The position numbers and the translations under genes are program-made. The notes under the pieces are model-generated. The model saw only the letters and a list, made by a program, of their open reading frames with translations, did no database searches and had not been told where the DNA came from. Below are positions 23,701 to 31,584 of a stretch of DNA of 64,000 nucleotides, piece by piece; position 1 is the stretch's first letter, and each line of letters begins with the position of its first letter. The DNA is from JAPULR01 sp965238215 (GTDB lineage Bacteria > Chloroflexota > Dehalococcoidia > Lucifugimonadales > GCA-2712585). Location of the stretch: assembly GCA_965238215.1 (NCBI GenBank), contig OZ250180.1:2976001-3040000 (forward strand). Direction: 5' to 3'.

Positions 23701-26197
23701 TGGTGTGCCGAAAGACTGGCAAGCCCAAGCCGAGTTGCTGAGGAGCGCGTTGGACGAGCACCCCGGTTCCGTTGGGGAGTTACAATCGGCGTTGAACATG
23801 GACAACCAGCAGAGGTTCGGCAACTCCGGAGGATTGACAACGTTGCCGTTCAGCGAACAGCGGAAGGTCCTGCGGGAGTGGGACGCCAACCTGGCAAGAA
23901 TGCAAGACCTAGCCGCGTTCAACTCCGGAGCCGAGATTGCAATTGAAGAGGGTCTAAAGGAAGTTGCAACCGTTGCCGCCATGAATCCAAGGGCGGCAAC
24001 GTCCTTGACGAGATGGTTTGAACGGGCCTGGTACGAAAGCATCGTGGAAACAGCCCTCTCGGAAAGACCTGCGCTTCGGAACTTCGACGGTCAATTGCAC
24101 GAAGGACGCATCGAACGCTTCAAATCTATTGACAGGCAGTCCTTGGAATACAACCGAGGCCGGGTCGCTTCGGCCCACCGTAGAAGAGCCTCCCGACCTA
24201 ATCAACTACCCAACCGCCTAGTAAGGTCAGACTCCGCCCCAGGAGCCGACCAGATCCGCGAACGGCAGCAGCAGTTACGGGTCTTGAAACGCGAGATTCA
24301 GAAGCGGTCCCGACACAAACCTATTCGCCGGCTGCTTAACGAAGCTGGGCGCATAATCCAGGACCTCAAACCCGTCTTCATGATGAGTCCGCTTTCCATC
24401 GCCAACTATTTGAACCCCGATAGTGTTGCATTTGACCTGGTGGTGTTTGACGAGGCCAGTCAGGTTCGCCCCGTAGACGCCCTGGGAGCGTTGCTGCGGG
24501 CGGAGAAGGCCGTGGTCGTGGGCGATAGCCGACAACTGCCTCCATCCAGCTTTTTCGACCGCATGGTGCAATCTAACGACGACGACGACGATGAGGGTGA
24601 GAGCGTTACTGCAGACATTGAAAGCATCCTCGGCCTATTCGCCAGCAGAGGTGCTCCGTCGCGCGCTCTTCGCTGGCACTACCGCAGCCGCCATGAGTCG
24701 CTGATTGCGGTTTCCAATCAGGAATTCTATGACGGCGACCTGGTCATATTCCCCAGCCCCGACGTCGGGCGCGAAGCCACGGGACTGCGCTTTCATCACC
24801 TCCCTGACGCCGTATATGACCGCGGGCGCAGCGCCGCCAATCAACGGGAGGCGGAAGCTGTTGCTGAGGCGGTCATGGAACACGCGGTCAGAACCCCTAG
24901 TCTTTCTTTAGGAGTGGCGGCCTTCAGTCAGTCCCAAGCGCGAGCAATCGAAGACCGACTGGAAATGCTGCGACTCCAGGACGATTCCGGTGAGGAATTC
25001 TTCGCCACTCATCCCGAAGAGCCATTCTTCGTGAAGAACCTGGAAAACGTACAGGGCGACGAACGCGATGTCATATTCATCAGCATAGGCTACGGGCGTG
25101 ACGCGACCGGCCAGGTTTCCATGAACTTCGGCCCGCTGAATAACCAGGGCGGGGAACGTCGGTTGAATGTGTTGATTACCCGGGCCAAGCATCAGTGCCA
25201 CGTTTTTACCAACCTGCGAGCCGACGACATAGACCTTAGCAAGACGAGGTCCGTTGGAGTTCGGACGTTGAAGACGTTTCTGGCATACGCAGAAACGGGG
25301 GTAATGCCAGTGGATGTCCCATACGAGAGCGACTTCAGTGTTGATTCGCCTTTCCAGCGAGAAGTCGCTAGACGGTTGGAGAGCCTAGGTTACCAGGTCC
25401 ATCAAGAAGTCGCGTCCGGTGGCAAGTTTGTGGATATCGGCATCGTAGACCCTCAGCATCCGGGACGATACATAATCGGTATCGAATGCGACGGGGCGTC
25501 CTATCACAGCTCCCGCTCCGCCCGTGATCGCGACCGTTTGAGGGAGGAAGTACTTGAGGGCCTGGGATGGACGCTACATCGCGTCTGGAGCACGGACTGG
25601 TTCACGAACTCCGAGCGAGAATTAGGGCGAACGGTTGAAGCCATTGAGGAAACGAGTAGGCTGACGAAGAATGCGAGTTTGGGATATAGGGAGCGAGCCG
25701 GTGTCGACATTGAGGTGCCGTTGGACGCCGATTCGGATGAAGTGGCGTTGAAGGCGACCAGTGCTAGCGGCAGAGATTCTGGACTCCCGATTAGAACCGG
25801 CCGGCAAGTGGAGCCGGAATCTTCTGAAGTCGTAGGTGAGCAATTGGCAGTCAACACCACCAAGCCCGATATAAGTGAGGTCTCCCAACTGCGCCAGAAC
25901 GCCGGTGTCGACACGGAGTTAGACGATACGCAAGGCCGAGAGTCAGGACACATGAAAGACATGTTTGATGCCGAACTTACTCGACAGGGCACTTCGCTTA
26001 TTTGGCGCCTAAGGTCGCTCGGGCTTACTACGGTAGACAAAAGACCCGCAGGGGGAGTTCTATGGGTGATTGGTGGGCAAGAGTTGAAACCAAAACTTGA
26101 AGCATTCATCAATGATGAAATCCGTTTCAACTTTGCCCCCACCGGGGGCAAAGTTACAAAGGGCCGACCAGCCTGGTGGACAAAGGCCACAAGCTGA
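20792..26197 (+). CDS. Giant DUF4011 superfamily 1 helicase with DUF559-like nuclease
   Basis: About 1800 residues; ATG 20792 is chosen as the start of the conserved N-terminus (ESSRKELLDLSLRNALLNYR, a DUF4011 hallmark); ATG 20768 is possible. Walker A QGPPGTGKSQT lies at about residue 318. A long insertion follows before motif II (VVFDEASQVRPVDALG, about 1217), then LRWHYRSRHESL, VQGDERDVIFISIGYG (about 1421) and LNVLITRAKHQ, the superfamily 1 helicase end. At about 1519-1620 there is a Vsr/DUF559-like nuclease (GKFVDIGI...IGIECDGASYH). The last 80 residues form another small domain. Such helicase-nucleases occur as single-gene defence candidates; I infer degradation of foreign nucleic acid. 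The insertion contains two pairs of internal repeats. A 12-bp perfect hairpin lies near the 3' end. Confidence 0.87.
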   Translation: MEMKSETDIRERIESSRKELLDLSLRNALLNYRPLRARGVEVVGENASQVFDTLVNDKRSMTFQSIGKDEAYGTFGFGGDESDRAPSVDQKNRRLQTGETTTALQKRLLNTYRLANTAIEETGVNTLFLGLGMLRWYESDSSQEERLAPLVLVPVRLERTGVRARFSLVYTGDDLGVNLSLLEKAREDFSLNLPGRDALEPLDGQDIDAAGYIAQVEELLHQSAPNRWSVEPDRIVLGFFSFNKLLMYLDLGLPSVIDNETISALFGDDGFTEPQSTIGNYESLDDRLKPGDVFHVLDADSSQVLAIHDAGRGRNMVIQGPPGTGKSQTIANIIAEAVAQGKRTLFVSEKMAALEVVKRRLDHIGLGNACLELHSHKTNKRETLNELRRTLNLSPQMTVTDGLGGSLLEQLSRTRSQLNEYADAVNDLVGRSGVAPYDAFGELLVLDYDKTANAIARRKIPDISKWSGADFQRKREIVEDLRLRLHNCGVPNLHPFWGSRLRLLLPDTRTELQVNIETTLCQLSRVTTACKDLADATQLACPETVSASYDLLTASQRVVGAPDTTRLNLKDSRWESTGRTIWDLVEAGVQWQWMRGTRIHCTTDALQDLVNSSGALANTMRLDQPVSVSEAADLLSAAKCASGAPDTDRLDLYAPQWESNAERIQQLLTKGLKWKRIRTEHDSVLLPHAWESDFQHARLALNTDGRSLLKRLFSSDYKQAKKQLAAAMRAVLPRGIDRQISLIDAIGEEQRLRAEINGQYVDIVPAIGRFWNGHETDWEAIEPAIRWWLTVLTDVAADRVPSGTIQLLRKLEARRLDPAAMKPMIETLSSSIARHEACAQELKEVLDVADGAKEDGSHDISHLPYEQQRQLISLLLGQCPPGNHDKAKPEGQAIPSVWKTAEELKNEIMRLHRDVGPVLGSHWNRLDTNWEAIAPAVVWWLEVLAEASAGNITEGAVSHLQVLTRETGTGGVPKDWQAQAELLRSALDEHPGSVGELQSALNMDNQQRFGNSGGLTTLPFSEQRKVLREWDANLARMQDLAAFNSGAEIAIEEGLKEVATVAAMNPRAATSLTRWFERAWYESIVETALSERPALRNFDGQLHEGRIERFKSIDRQSLEYNRGRVASAHRRRASRPNQLPNRLVRSDSAPGADQIRERQQQLRVLKREIQKRSRHKPIRRLLNEAGRIIQDLKPVFMMSPLSIANYLNPDSVAFDLVVFDEASQVRPVDALGALLRAEKAVVVGDSRQLPPSSFFDRMVQSNDDDDDEGESVTADIESILGLFASRGAPSRALRWHYRSRHESLIAVSNQEFYDGDLVIFPSPDVGREATGLRFHHLPDAVYDRGRSAANQREAEAVAEAVMEHAVRTPSLSLGVAAFSQSQARAIEDRLEMLRLQDDSGEEFFATHPEEPFFVKNLENVQGDERDVIFISIGYGRDATGQVSMNFGPLNNQGGERRLNVLITRAKHQCHVFTNLRADDIDLSKTRSVGVRTLKTFLAYAETGVMPVDVPYESDFSVDSPFQREVARRLESLGYQVHQEVASGGKFVDIGIVDPQHPGRYIIGIECDGASYHSSRSARDRDRLREEVLEGLGWTLHRVWSTDWFTNSERELGRTVEAIEETSRLTKNASLGYRERAGVDIEVPLDADSDEVALKATSASGRDSGLPIRTGRQVEPESSEVVGEQLAVNTTKPDISEVSQLRQNAGVDTELDDTQGRESGHMKDMFDAELTRQGTSLIWRLRSLGLTTVDKRPAGGVLWVIGGQELKPKLEAFINDEIRFNFAPTGGKVTKGRPAWWTKATS
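26129..26155 (+). repeat. Perfect 12-bp hairpin near the 3' end of the DUF4011 gene
   Basis: AACTTTGCCCCC (26129-26140) and GGGGGCAAAGTT (26144-26155) are exact reverse complements with a three-base loop, 42 bp before the stop codon. No T-tract follows. It could attenuate transcription or protect the mRNA end. Confidence 0.9.
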
Positions 26198-26565
26198 GTG
26201 GTTTTCGAGACGTGTGTTACCAAGGTGATGGAGGACGTCTGAGGGCTAGGGACGCTAAGGTACGGATGGGAAGGCGTTTGATTATGCTTGGCGCAGGACG
26301 AACAGGAGGAGGCTTTGGGCGACACATCCAACCGGCAGATCGAGAGCCTGGTAGCGCCCAATAATCTAGAAGAATCAGGAATTTGACGTGAAATTCATGC
26401 TGTTGGTGTGAGTGCGGGTCTCTATAATGCCCCTCGGTCGACTTCCCAACCCTTTTGATAAGACCATGTCAAAGCCAGTCAACCTGAATTGGTCTAGGCT
26501 TACTAAACGCCCTTTCTCATAACTGAGACCCAATTGTTTTCCTAAGTGGCCTCGAATAGAATTCA
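26198..26565. other. Intergenic stretch without a recognised gene
   Basis: Frames on both strands are short and lack motifs or ribosome binding sites. No hairpin followed by a T-tract is evident. The region separates the DUF4011 gene from the type I restriction operon. Confidence 0.45.
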
Positions 26566-26834
26566 TTTTGCGTCCTTTACTTTCCACATCAGATAGATGG
26601 GACGGCTAAACGAGATACTTACAAGTACCACCTATGGGAAGGGCGCACGGTCGTCCATAGGGACATCACCAACGATCTGGTCCGTCGAGAAATTGAGCAC
26701 CAAGGCGAGTATCTCGGTGCGGAGATTGAACAGGTGGGATACCGGACCTCCGCGAGGCAGCCTTTAAGTGGGAGCGAATGGGCGGAAAGCGTCGCTACCG
26801 CAAGGAAGGCAATATAAGGAGCAACATAGCTTGA
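26566..26834 (+). pseudogene. Small GIY-YIG-like protein remnant, frameshifted, at the hsdM start
   Basis: Reading in phase from about 26566 gives RDTYKYHLWEGRTVVHRDIT, then NDLVRREIEHQGEYLGAEIE and QVGYRTS; shifting one base near 26752 gives REAAFKWERMGGKRRYRKEG, ending at TGA 26832-26834. The layout (YKYxL, then IxNDLxRRExEH, then a WE...GGKRR end) resembles small GIY-YIG-like proteins. No ATG opens the frame and one base appears lost, so it is a pseudogene. Its 3' end overlaps the TTG start of hsdM, so it may once have been the first gene of the restriction operon. Family call tentative. Confidence 0.45.
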
Positions 26835-28792
26835 GCGTACTCAACATCAGCAGCTTTATTTGGGGCATCGCGGACGACGTGTTGCGGGATGTCTACGTCC
26901 GCGGGAAGTACCGCGACGTCATACTACCTATGACCGTCATCCGCCGTCTAGATGCGGTCCTAGAACCGACCAAGTCTGAGGTGCTCCGCATGAAGGACCT
27001 TCTAGACAACGCCGGCATTACGAACCAAGACGCGCCCTTGCGTCAGGCCTCGGGAGAGGCCTTCTACAACACCTCCCTCTTTCGGCTGCGTGACCTGACT
27101 TCGATTGGAAAGCAGCAACAGCTGAAGGCCGACTTTGAGGCGTACCTGGACGGCTTTTCGCCTAACGTCCAGGAGGTGCTGGACAAGTTCAAGTTCCGCA
27201 ACCAGATTCCCACCCTGGTGGAAGCGGATGCCCTAGGCTTCCTCCTGGAAAAATTCCTCGATAGGTCCATCAACCTCAGTCCCAGGGCTGTCCTGAACGG
27301 GGATGGCTCCATGCGCTTGGAGGGGCTGGACAACCACGGAATGGGCACTGTCTTTGAGGAACTCATCCGCAAGTTCAACGAGGAGAATAACGAAGAGGCC
27401 GGGGAGCACTTCACACCGCGTGACGTGGTCCAACTCATGGCCCGGCTAGTCTTCCTGCCAGTTGCCGATGACGTAAAGTCCGGCACTTACCTGGTCTATG
27501 ATGGCGCCTGCGGCACCGGTGGCATGCTGACTGTCGCAGAAGAGGCCCTGACTCAGATGGCTGGTGAACGGGGCAAAGAGGTGTCGGTGCACCTGTATGG
27601 ACAGGAGGTGAACCCGGAGACTTACGCCATCAGCAAGGCCGACCTTATCCTGAAGGGCGAAGGGGGAGAGGCGGACAACATACGCTACGGCTCCACCCTC
27701 GCCGCAGACGCCTTCCCCGCCCGCGAGTTCGACTTCATGCTCTCCAATCCCCCCTACGGCAAGAGCTGGAAGGGCGATCTGCAGCACATGGGCGGGAAGT
27801 CCGGCATGATGGACCCGCGCTTCGTGGTGGAGCACGACGGCGATCCGGAACACTCCCTGATTACCCGCTCCAGCGACGGACAGTTGATGTTCCTGGCAAA
27901 CATGCTCAGCAAGATGAAGCGGAGACGCGACGCCCCGATGGGAAGCCGCATTGCCGAGGTGCACAACGGCAGCTCTCTCTTCACCGGCGATGCCGGGCAG
28001 GGGGAGAGCAACATCCGCCGCTGGATAATCGAGAACGACTGGCTGGAGGCTATCGTTGCCCTGCCGCTTAACATGTTCTACAACACCGGCATCGCCACCT
28101 ACATCTGGGTCTTGAGCAACCGCAAGGCGGCGCACCGTCAGGGCAAGGTCCAGCTCATCGACGCTACCCAGTGGTATCGGCCCCTCCGCAAGAACCTGGG
28201 CAGCAAGAACTGCGAGTTATCGGAGGAGGATATCGGGCGCATCTGCAACACCTTCCTCGCTTTCGAGGAGACTGAGCAGTCGAAGATTTTTCCGAATAAG
28301 GCCTTCGGCTACTGGAAAGTCACCGTGGAGCGTCCCCTGAGGTTCGAGGGAATCGACCCGGAGCGGGCCTATACGGCCAAGGAGATCAGGGTGCTCAAGC
28401 AGGAGGGCAAGCGGTCAGAAACCGGGCCGCGGGTCATCAAGAAAGTCCAAAAGGGGACTGTAGACGCGGACCCGCTTCGGGGCCTGTTTCCGGCCCGCGT
28501 CAAGGGCAAAGCATCCGTGGTGGAGTACGAGCCAGACACGGACCTGCGGGACACGGAGCAGGTGCCGCTAATGGAGGGGGGAGGCATTGAGGCCTTCCTT
28601 CGACGCGAGGTGCTGCCCTACGCTCCGGACGCCTGGTACGTGCCGGACAAGGTGAAGATTGGCTACGAAATCAGCTTCACGCGACACTTCTACAAGCCGC
28701 AGCCTCTGCGTCAGCTGGAGGAGATTCGTTCAGAAATTTTGGCTTTGGAGCGGGAGACTGAGGGGTTGTTGGCGGAGATTGTGGGTTGTTAA
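26831..28792 (+). CDS. hsdM: Type I restriction system DNA methyltransferase subunit
   Basis: 653 residues, with TTG 26831 as start because GGAG lies about nine bases upstream and the HsdM N-terminal helix bundle (SSFIWGIADDVLRDVYVRGK) begins right after it. SAM-binding motif I DGACGTGG (about residue 223) and catalytic motif IV NPPYG (about 306) are intact, so adenine-N6 methylation is expected. HsdM works as a dimer with HsdS for methylation, and with HsdR for cleavage. The C-terminus (LERETEGLLAEIVGC) is partly repeated in a 49-aa ORF at 30.3 kb. Unusually, 3.1 kb separates hsdM from hsdS, holding an inverted gene, VapBC and two unknown genes. Confidence 0.92.
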   Translation: MSVLNISSFIWGIADDVLRDVYVRGKYRDVILPMTVIRRLDAVLEPTKSEVLRMKDLLDNAGITNQDAPLRQASGEAFYNTSLFRLRDLTSIGKQQQLKADFEAYLDGFSPNVQEVLDKFKFRNQIPTLVEADALGFLLEKFLDRSINLSPRAVLNGDGSMRLEGLDNHGMGTVFEELIRKFNEENNEEAGEHFTPRDVVQLMARLVFLPVADDVKSGTYLVYDGACGTGGMLTVAEEALTQMAGERGKEVSVHLYGQEVNPETYAISKADLILKGEGGEADNIRYGSTLAADAFPAREFDFMLSNPPYGKSWKGDLQHMGGKSGMMDPRFVVEHDGDPEHSLITRSSDGQLMFLANMLSKMKRRRDAPMGSRIAEVHNGSSLFTGDAGQGESNIRRWIIENDWLEAIVALPLNMFYNTGIATYIWVLSNRKAAHRQGKVQLIDATQWYRPLRKNLGSKNCELSEEDIGRICNTFLAFEETEQSKIFPNKAFGYWKVTVERPLRFEGIDPERAYTAKEIRVLKQEGKRSETGPRVIKKVQKGTVDADPLRGLFPARVKGKASVVEYEPDTDLRDTEQVPLMEGGGIEAFLRREVLPYAPDAWYVPDKVKIGYEISFTRHFYKPQPLRQLEEIRSEILALERETEGLLAEIVGC

Positions 28793-28997
28793 GGGCGGAT
28801 GGGGCGGGGACTTAACTGCTTTTTGCGGGCTGATTCGTTTAGGGGAAACGAGGGATTGGAATTTTGCTTTTTCAGGCGTGAGATGTATTCGTTTTCAAAA
28901 AGCGCAGATGGTGGTATTTGGGGTATTTCAGGCGTGGATCCAGGGGTTTGGGGGGTCGTTATTCGTTTTTTTCTGACAGTGGAAACGAATGGCATAT

Positions 28998-29375
28998 TTA
29001 GCCGTAAATGTAACGTCGTTGGACGGCCATGAGCCTGGCGAGGGCGTGGACGGTTCGGAGGAGGAGGTCTAGAGAGATATTAGGGTCGTCGAGTAGGGCG
29101 TTGAGCTTGACGCGGAGGAGGATTATTTCCGGGCCAAGGTCCTTGAGGTCGTCGGAGGCTTCGAGTTGGTTCGTCTGGTCTGAGGTGAAGTGTTTGGAGT
29201 AGAAGCCGTGCTTGCGGGCGTTCTGGTTGCCGGGCTGGCCGCCGCGCTTGGGCTTGGGCTTTTCGTCCTCATCGCTGCTGAGGTCGTAGAAGGATCCCTT
29301 GGGGGGTTCTTTGGGGATGCCAAGAGTGTCTAGCAAGTTTTCCAAATCCTTATACAAGTGTTCTAGTTTCTTCAT
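28998..29375 (-). CDS. Unknown small protein with GGQPGNQNARKHGFYS motif
   Basis: 125 residues; the ATG at 29375 (MKKLEHLYKDLENLLDTLG) is chosen over the longer open frame, which has an unconvincing Pro/Arg-rich extension. The motif RGGQPGNQNARKHGFYSK is shared by many small bacterial and phage proteins and resembles the start of some terminase-small-subunit-like ORFs. The C-terminal part (PEIILLRVKLNALLDD, LLLRTVHALARLMAVQRRYI) is helical. It lies opposite to the restriction operon between hsdM and VapBC, so it was probably inserted. Function unknown. Confidence 0.6.
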   Translation of the reverse strand: MKKLEHLYKDLENLLDTLGIPKEPPKGSFYDLSSDEDEKPKPKRGGQPGNQNARKHGFYSKHFTSDQTNQLEASDDLKDLGPEIILLRVKLNALLDDPNISLDLLLRTVHALARLMAVQRRYIYG

Positions 29376-29432
29376 GAGGTGGAGGGTAGCAGGGGAGGGG
29401 GGTTGTGGCAAGGGAAAGATGTCACTTTTGGG

Positions 29433-29475
29433 GGAGGGGTGCGTGATACAATCGGCGTTGGGTGGTGAGATGGGG
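29433..29475 (+). repeat. 43-bp direct repeat left of VapBC
   Basis: Begins GGAGGGGTGCGTGATACAAT. Matches 30251-30293 with three differences in 43 bp. The two copies bracket the promoter and both genes of the VapBC module (775 bp between copies). Confidence 0.88.
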
Positions 29476-29498
29476 GGAATAGCCTTGGTTCGGGCCCG

Positions 29499-29535
29499 TT
29501 GACGGTATCGCTTTGGATGTGTACACTGCATACAC
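29499..29535 (+). promoter_or_regulatory. vapBC promoter with overlapping operator palindrome
   Basis: TTGACG (29499-29504) and TACACT (29522-29527) are spaced by 17 bases. The -10 box is embedded in an inverted repeat, GTGTA (29519-29523) and TACAC (29531-29535). A ribbon-helix-helix antitoxin bound there would block RNA polymerase, the usual autoregulation of VapBC operons. Inferred from sequence only. Confidence 0.7.
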
Positions 29536-29561
29536 ACTAAAAGTGAGAGATAGGGGATATC

Positions 29562-29831
29562 ATGGCGAGAGTCCAACTGATAATTCCTGACGAGGACCGA
29601 GATCGGTTCGTCCACCAAGCGCGCAAGGAGGGGTTGACCTTCAGCGCATGGCTGAGGGCCGCCGCCCAATCCCGACTGGAAGAGAAGACCTCCGGGTTTA
29701 CCTCAACGGAGGAGCTATGGGAGTTCTTCAGGGAATGCGACGCTCGGCGAGGCCCCGGAACGGAACCCGACTGGGAAGAGCATAAGCGGGTAATCGAAGA
29801 GTCCCGCGTTCATGGTCTTCCCGCAGTATGA
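29562..29831 (+). CDS. vapB: VapB-like ribbon-helix-helix antitoxin
   Basis: 89 residues with AGGGGA before ATG 29562. The N-terminus (MARVQLIIPDEDRDRFVHQA, then GLTFSAWLRAAAQSRLEE) has the beta-strand and two helices of a ribbon-helix-helix DNA-binding domain. The acidic C-terminal tail (WEEHKRVIEESRVHG) is suited to wrap around the toxin. The gene overlaps vapC by four bases (ATGA). A promoter and palindrome lie directly upstream. The name VapB is given by its partner type. Confidence 0.82.
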   Translation: MARVQLIIPDEDRDRFVHQARKEGLTFSAWLRAAAQSRLEEKTSGFTSTEELWEFFRECDARRGPGTEPDWEEHKRVIEESRVHGLPAV

Positions 29832-30226
29832 TATTCGTCGATACTAATGTATTCATGTACGCGGTTGGCAAGCCGCATCCGCTGAAGACCCGCGCCCGCG
29901 AATTTTTTAGCAACTCCCTGGCCGGCGCGAAACCGCTTTGCGCCTCTGCCGAAGTTCTGCAGGAGTTGATGCACGCGTACTTGCCGGTACGCAGGTATGA
30001 CGAACTCGAGGATGCAATAGCATTGATCAGCCAAGTGGGAGTGGAGGTGTGGCCGCTTGAAGAGGCGGACGTGACCCTTGCCCGCCAACTGCATGATCAG
30101 CACCCCAGGCTGGGGGCGAGAGACCTTTGCCACTTGGCAAGCTGCCGGCGGCGCGGCGTAAACGAGATTATGACCTTTGACAAGACCCTTGACGAAGCAG
30201 CGCCAAAACCCGAAGAAGCAGGGTAA
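29828..30226 (+). CDS. vapC: VapC-like PIN-domain toxin
   Basis: 132 residues, start coupled to vapB by ATGA. PIN-domain acidic residues are in place: D5 (MIFVDTNVFMYA), E43 (SAEVLQELMHAY), D97 region (LGARDLCHLASCRRRG) and D117 (EIMTFDKTLD). VapC toxins are ribonucleases that cut tRNA or rRNA. Together with VapB it forms a complete module inserted between hsdM and hsdS and flanked by 43-bp direct repeats. As it sits in a restriction locus it may stabilise the locus by post-segregational killing; this is inference. Confidence 0.87.
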   Translation: MIFVDTNVFMYAVGKPHPLKTRAREFFSNSLAGAKPLCASAEVLQELMHAYLPVRRYDELEDAIALISQVGVEVWPLEEADVTLARQLHDQHPRLGARDLCHLASCRRRGVNEIMTFDKTLDEAAPKPEEAG

Positions 30227-30250
30227 TGTCCTGGCCCTGGTGCGGGAGGC

Positions 30251-30293
30251 GGAGGGGTGCGTGATACAATCGGCATTGGGGGGTGAGTTGGGG
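30251..30293 (+). repeat. 43-bp direct repeat right of VapBC
   Basis: Second copy of the repeat at 29433-29475. It ends 23 bp before the 49-aa ORF that repeats the HsdM tail. Confidence 0.88.
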
Positions 30294-30316
30294 AAGATTT
30301 AGGGGGATGAATCATA

Positions 30317-30466
30317 GTGGCTAAACAAACCGACGATATTCAGAAAGCACAGAACGCCGTTGCCCTAGAGGTGGAGGAGCGGGCGGACATTCTGGAGCTA
30401 GAGCGGGAGACGGAGGAATTGTTGGCGGAGTTAATGGGCGTTCAGGGTACGAGAGGGAAACAATGA
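30317..30466 (+). CDS. 49-residue ORF resembling the HsdM C-terminal tail
   Basis: GTG 30317 opens a helical peptide (VAKQTDDIQKAQNAVALEVE, then ERADILELERETEELLAELMG). The second half matches the end of HsdM (ILALERETEGLLAEIVG) in protein and in about three-quarters of the bases of the corresponding DNA. Its TGA overlaps the ATG of the next gene (ATGA at 30463), so it is probably translated and couples that gene. It could be a duplicated HsdM tail made by a recombination that inserted the 28.8-30.3 kb segment, or a separate small subunit with the same coiled-coil end. Confidence 0.55.
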   Translation: MAKQTDDIQKAQNAVALEVEERADILELERETEELLAELMGVQGTRGKQ

Positions 30467-31584
30467 CAGAATTCTTACGGCCACATTTGAATGGTGAGCG
30501 CTTTATGAACGGCAGAATCCCACTTGATATGCTTGGTGATCTGTCAGTTCTGGGAGAGATGGTTGTCGAAGTCGCCAAGTGGCGATACCTTGAAGCACAT
30601 CCTAGCCGGGAGCGTTCCCCTAAAGGTTTTGCCGATGGAATATCCTTTAATCTCGTCCGGGTGGATGAGGGAAGTGCAATTCCAGTGATAGAGTTGGCCT
30701 CAAAACCTCCGCAGTTGTCCGGAATGCCTACTACATACGAACCTTATTTCATAGAAGCGCGCGATGCCATAATCCAAGCCATCGCAGCTAGCGAGCGTGA
30801 CGAAGCGCCAACAGATTATCTGCCGCAGCGTTACCTTAGTTTCTTTGATCGACTTGGACGAAGGCTTCGAGAGGGAGAGTCTATTGATTTCTCGAACACA
30901 ATAGATGGCATTTCTGCTCGGCTGACACGAGAATCTCGACGCAGATTGGTTATGGCTTCCCAGATGAAGGAGGTTACGCAGGAAGCTCAAGTTCGTGGAT
31001 ATATTTCCGAGATGGATCAGGATCGAATGAGTTTTGAACTGCAGCTATGGGATGGCCACAAAGTCAAAGGGGTTATTGACGAACCTTACCGTGAACCAAT
31101 AATGACGGTGTTTAAAAGGTACAGAGAGCAAGGAAAAGCGCTGATTCAAGGCATTGGCAAGTACGATCGGCAAGATCGTCTCGTAAGTCTGGTCTCCGTA
31201 GATGACATCGAAATACTGGACGCCTTGGACGTTTCAGCCCGCTTGGATGACCTACGCACATTAAGGGATGGTTGGCTTGATGGCGAAGGCAAGGCGCCAG
31301 AGGTTGAATTCCTGGATTGGCTTGCCGAGAGATTTGAGCGTGGATTTCCTGCTGAATTAACCCTCCCATACGTTTATCCTACTCCGGAAGGGGGTATTCA
31401 GGCTGAATGGTCAATCCCTTCATGTGAAGCGAGTCTCACTATCGAGCCGACCCGAAAGGCTGAATGGTATGAATTAGACCTAAACCTAAATCGAGATAGG
31501 TCTGAGTGCTTCGACCTAGCAAGCGACAAAGGATGGTCCAGACTCATCCAACTCATCAGCACCCTTGCCTCTAGAGGTACATGA
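30463..31584 (+). CDS. Unknown protein encoded between hsdM and hsdS
   Basis: 373 residues, no signal peptide or membrane segment. It is acidic with helical N-terminus (IPLDMLGDLSVLGEMVVEVA) and a middle part that reads like a small beta-barrel (EAQVRGYISEMDQDRMSFEL, DEPYREPIMTVFKRY). The C-terminus contains WSIPSCEASLTIEP and ends LIQLISTLASRGT. I do not recognise a domain. It is coupled to the 49-aa ORF upstream and to the 121-aa gene downstream (both ATGA overlaps). The tight coupling inside the restriction operon suggests an accessory role in that system, for instance regulation of the complex or a separate anti-phage function. Confidence 0.78.
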   Translation: MTEFLRPHLNGERFMNGRIPLDMLGDLSVLGEMVVEVAKWRYLEAHPSRERSPKGFADGISFNLVRVDEGSAIPVIELASKPPQLSGMPTTYEPYFIEARDAIIQAIAASERDEAPTDYLPQRYLSFFDRLGRRLREGESIDFSNTIDGISARLTRESRRRLVMASQMKEVTQEAQVRGYISEMDQDRMSFELQLWDGHKVKGVIDEPYREPIMTVFKRYREQGKALIQGIGKYDRQDRLVSLVSVDDIEILDALDVSARLDDLRTLRDGWLDGEGKAPEVEFLDWLAERFERGFPAELTLPYVYPTPEGGIQAEWSIPSCEASLTIEPTRKAEWYELDLNLNRDRSECFDLASDKGWSRLIQLISTLASRGT

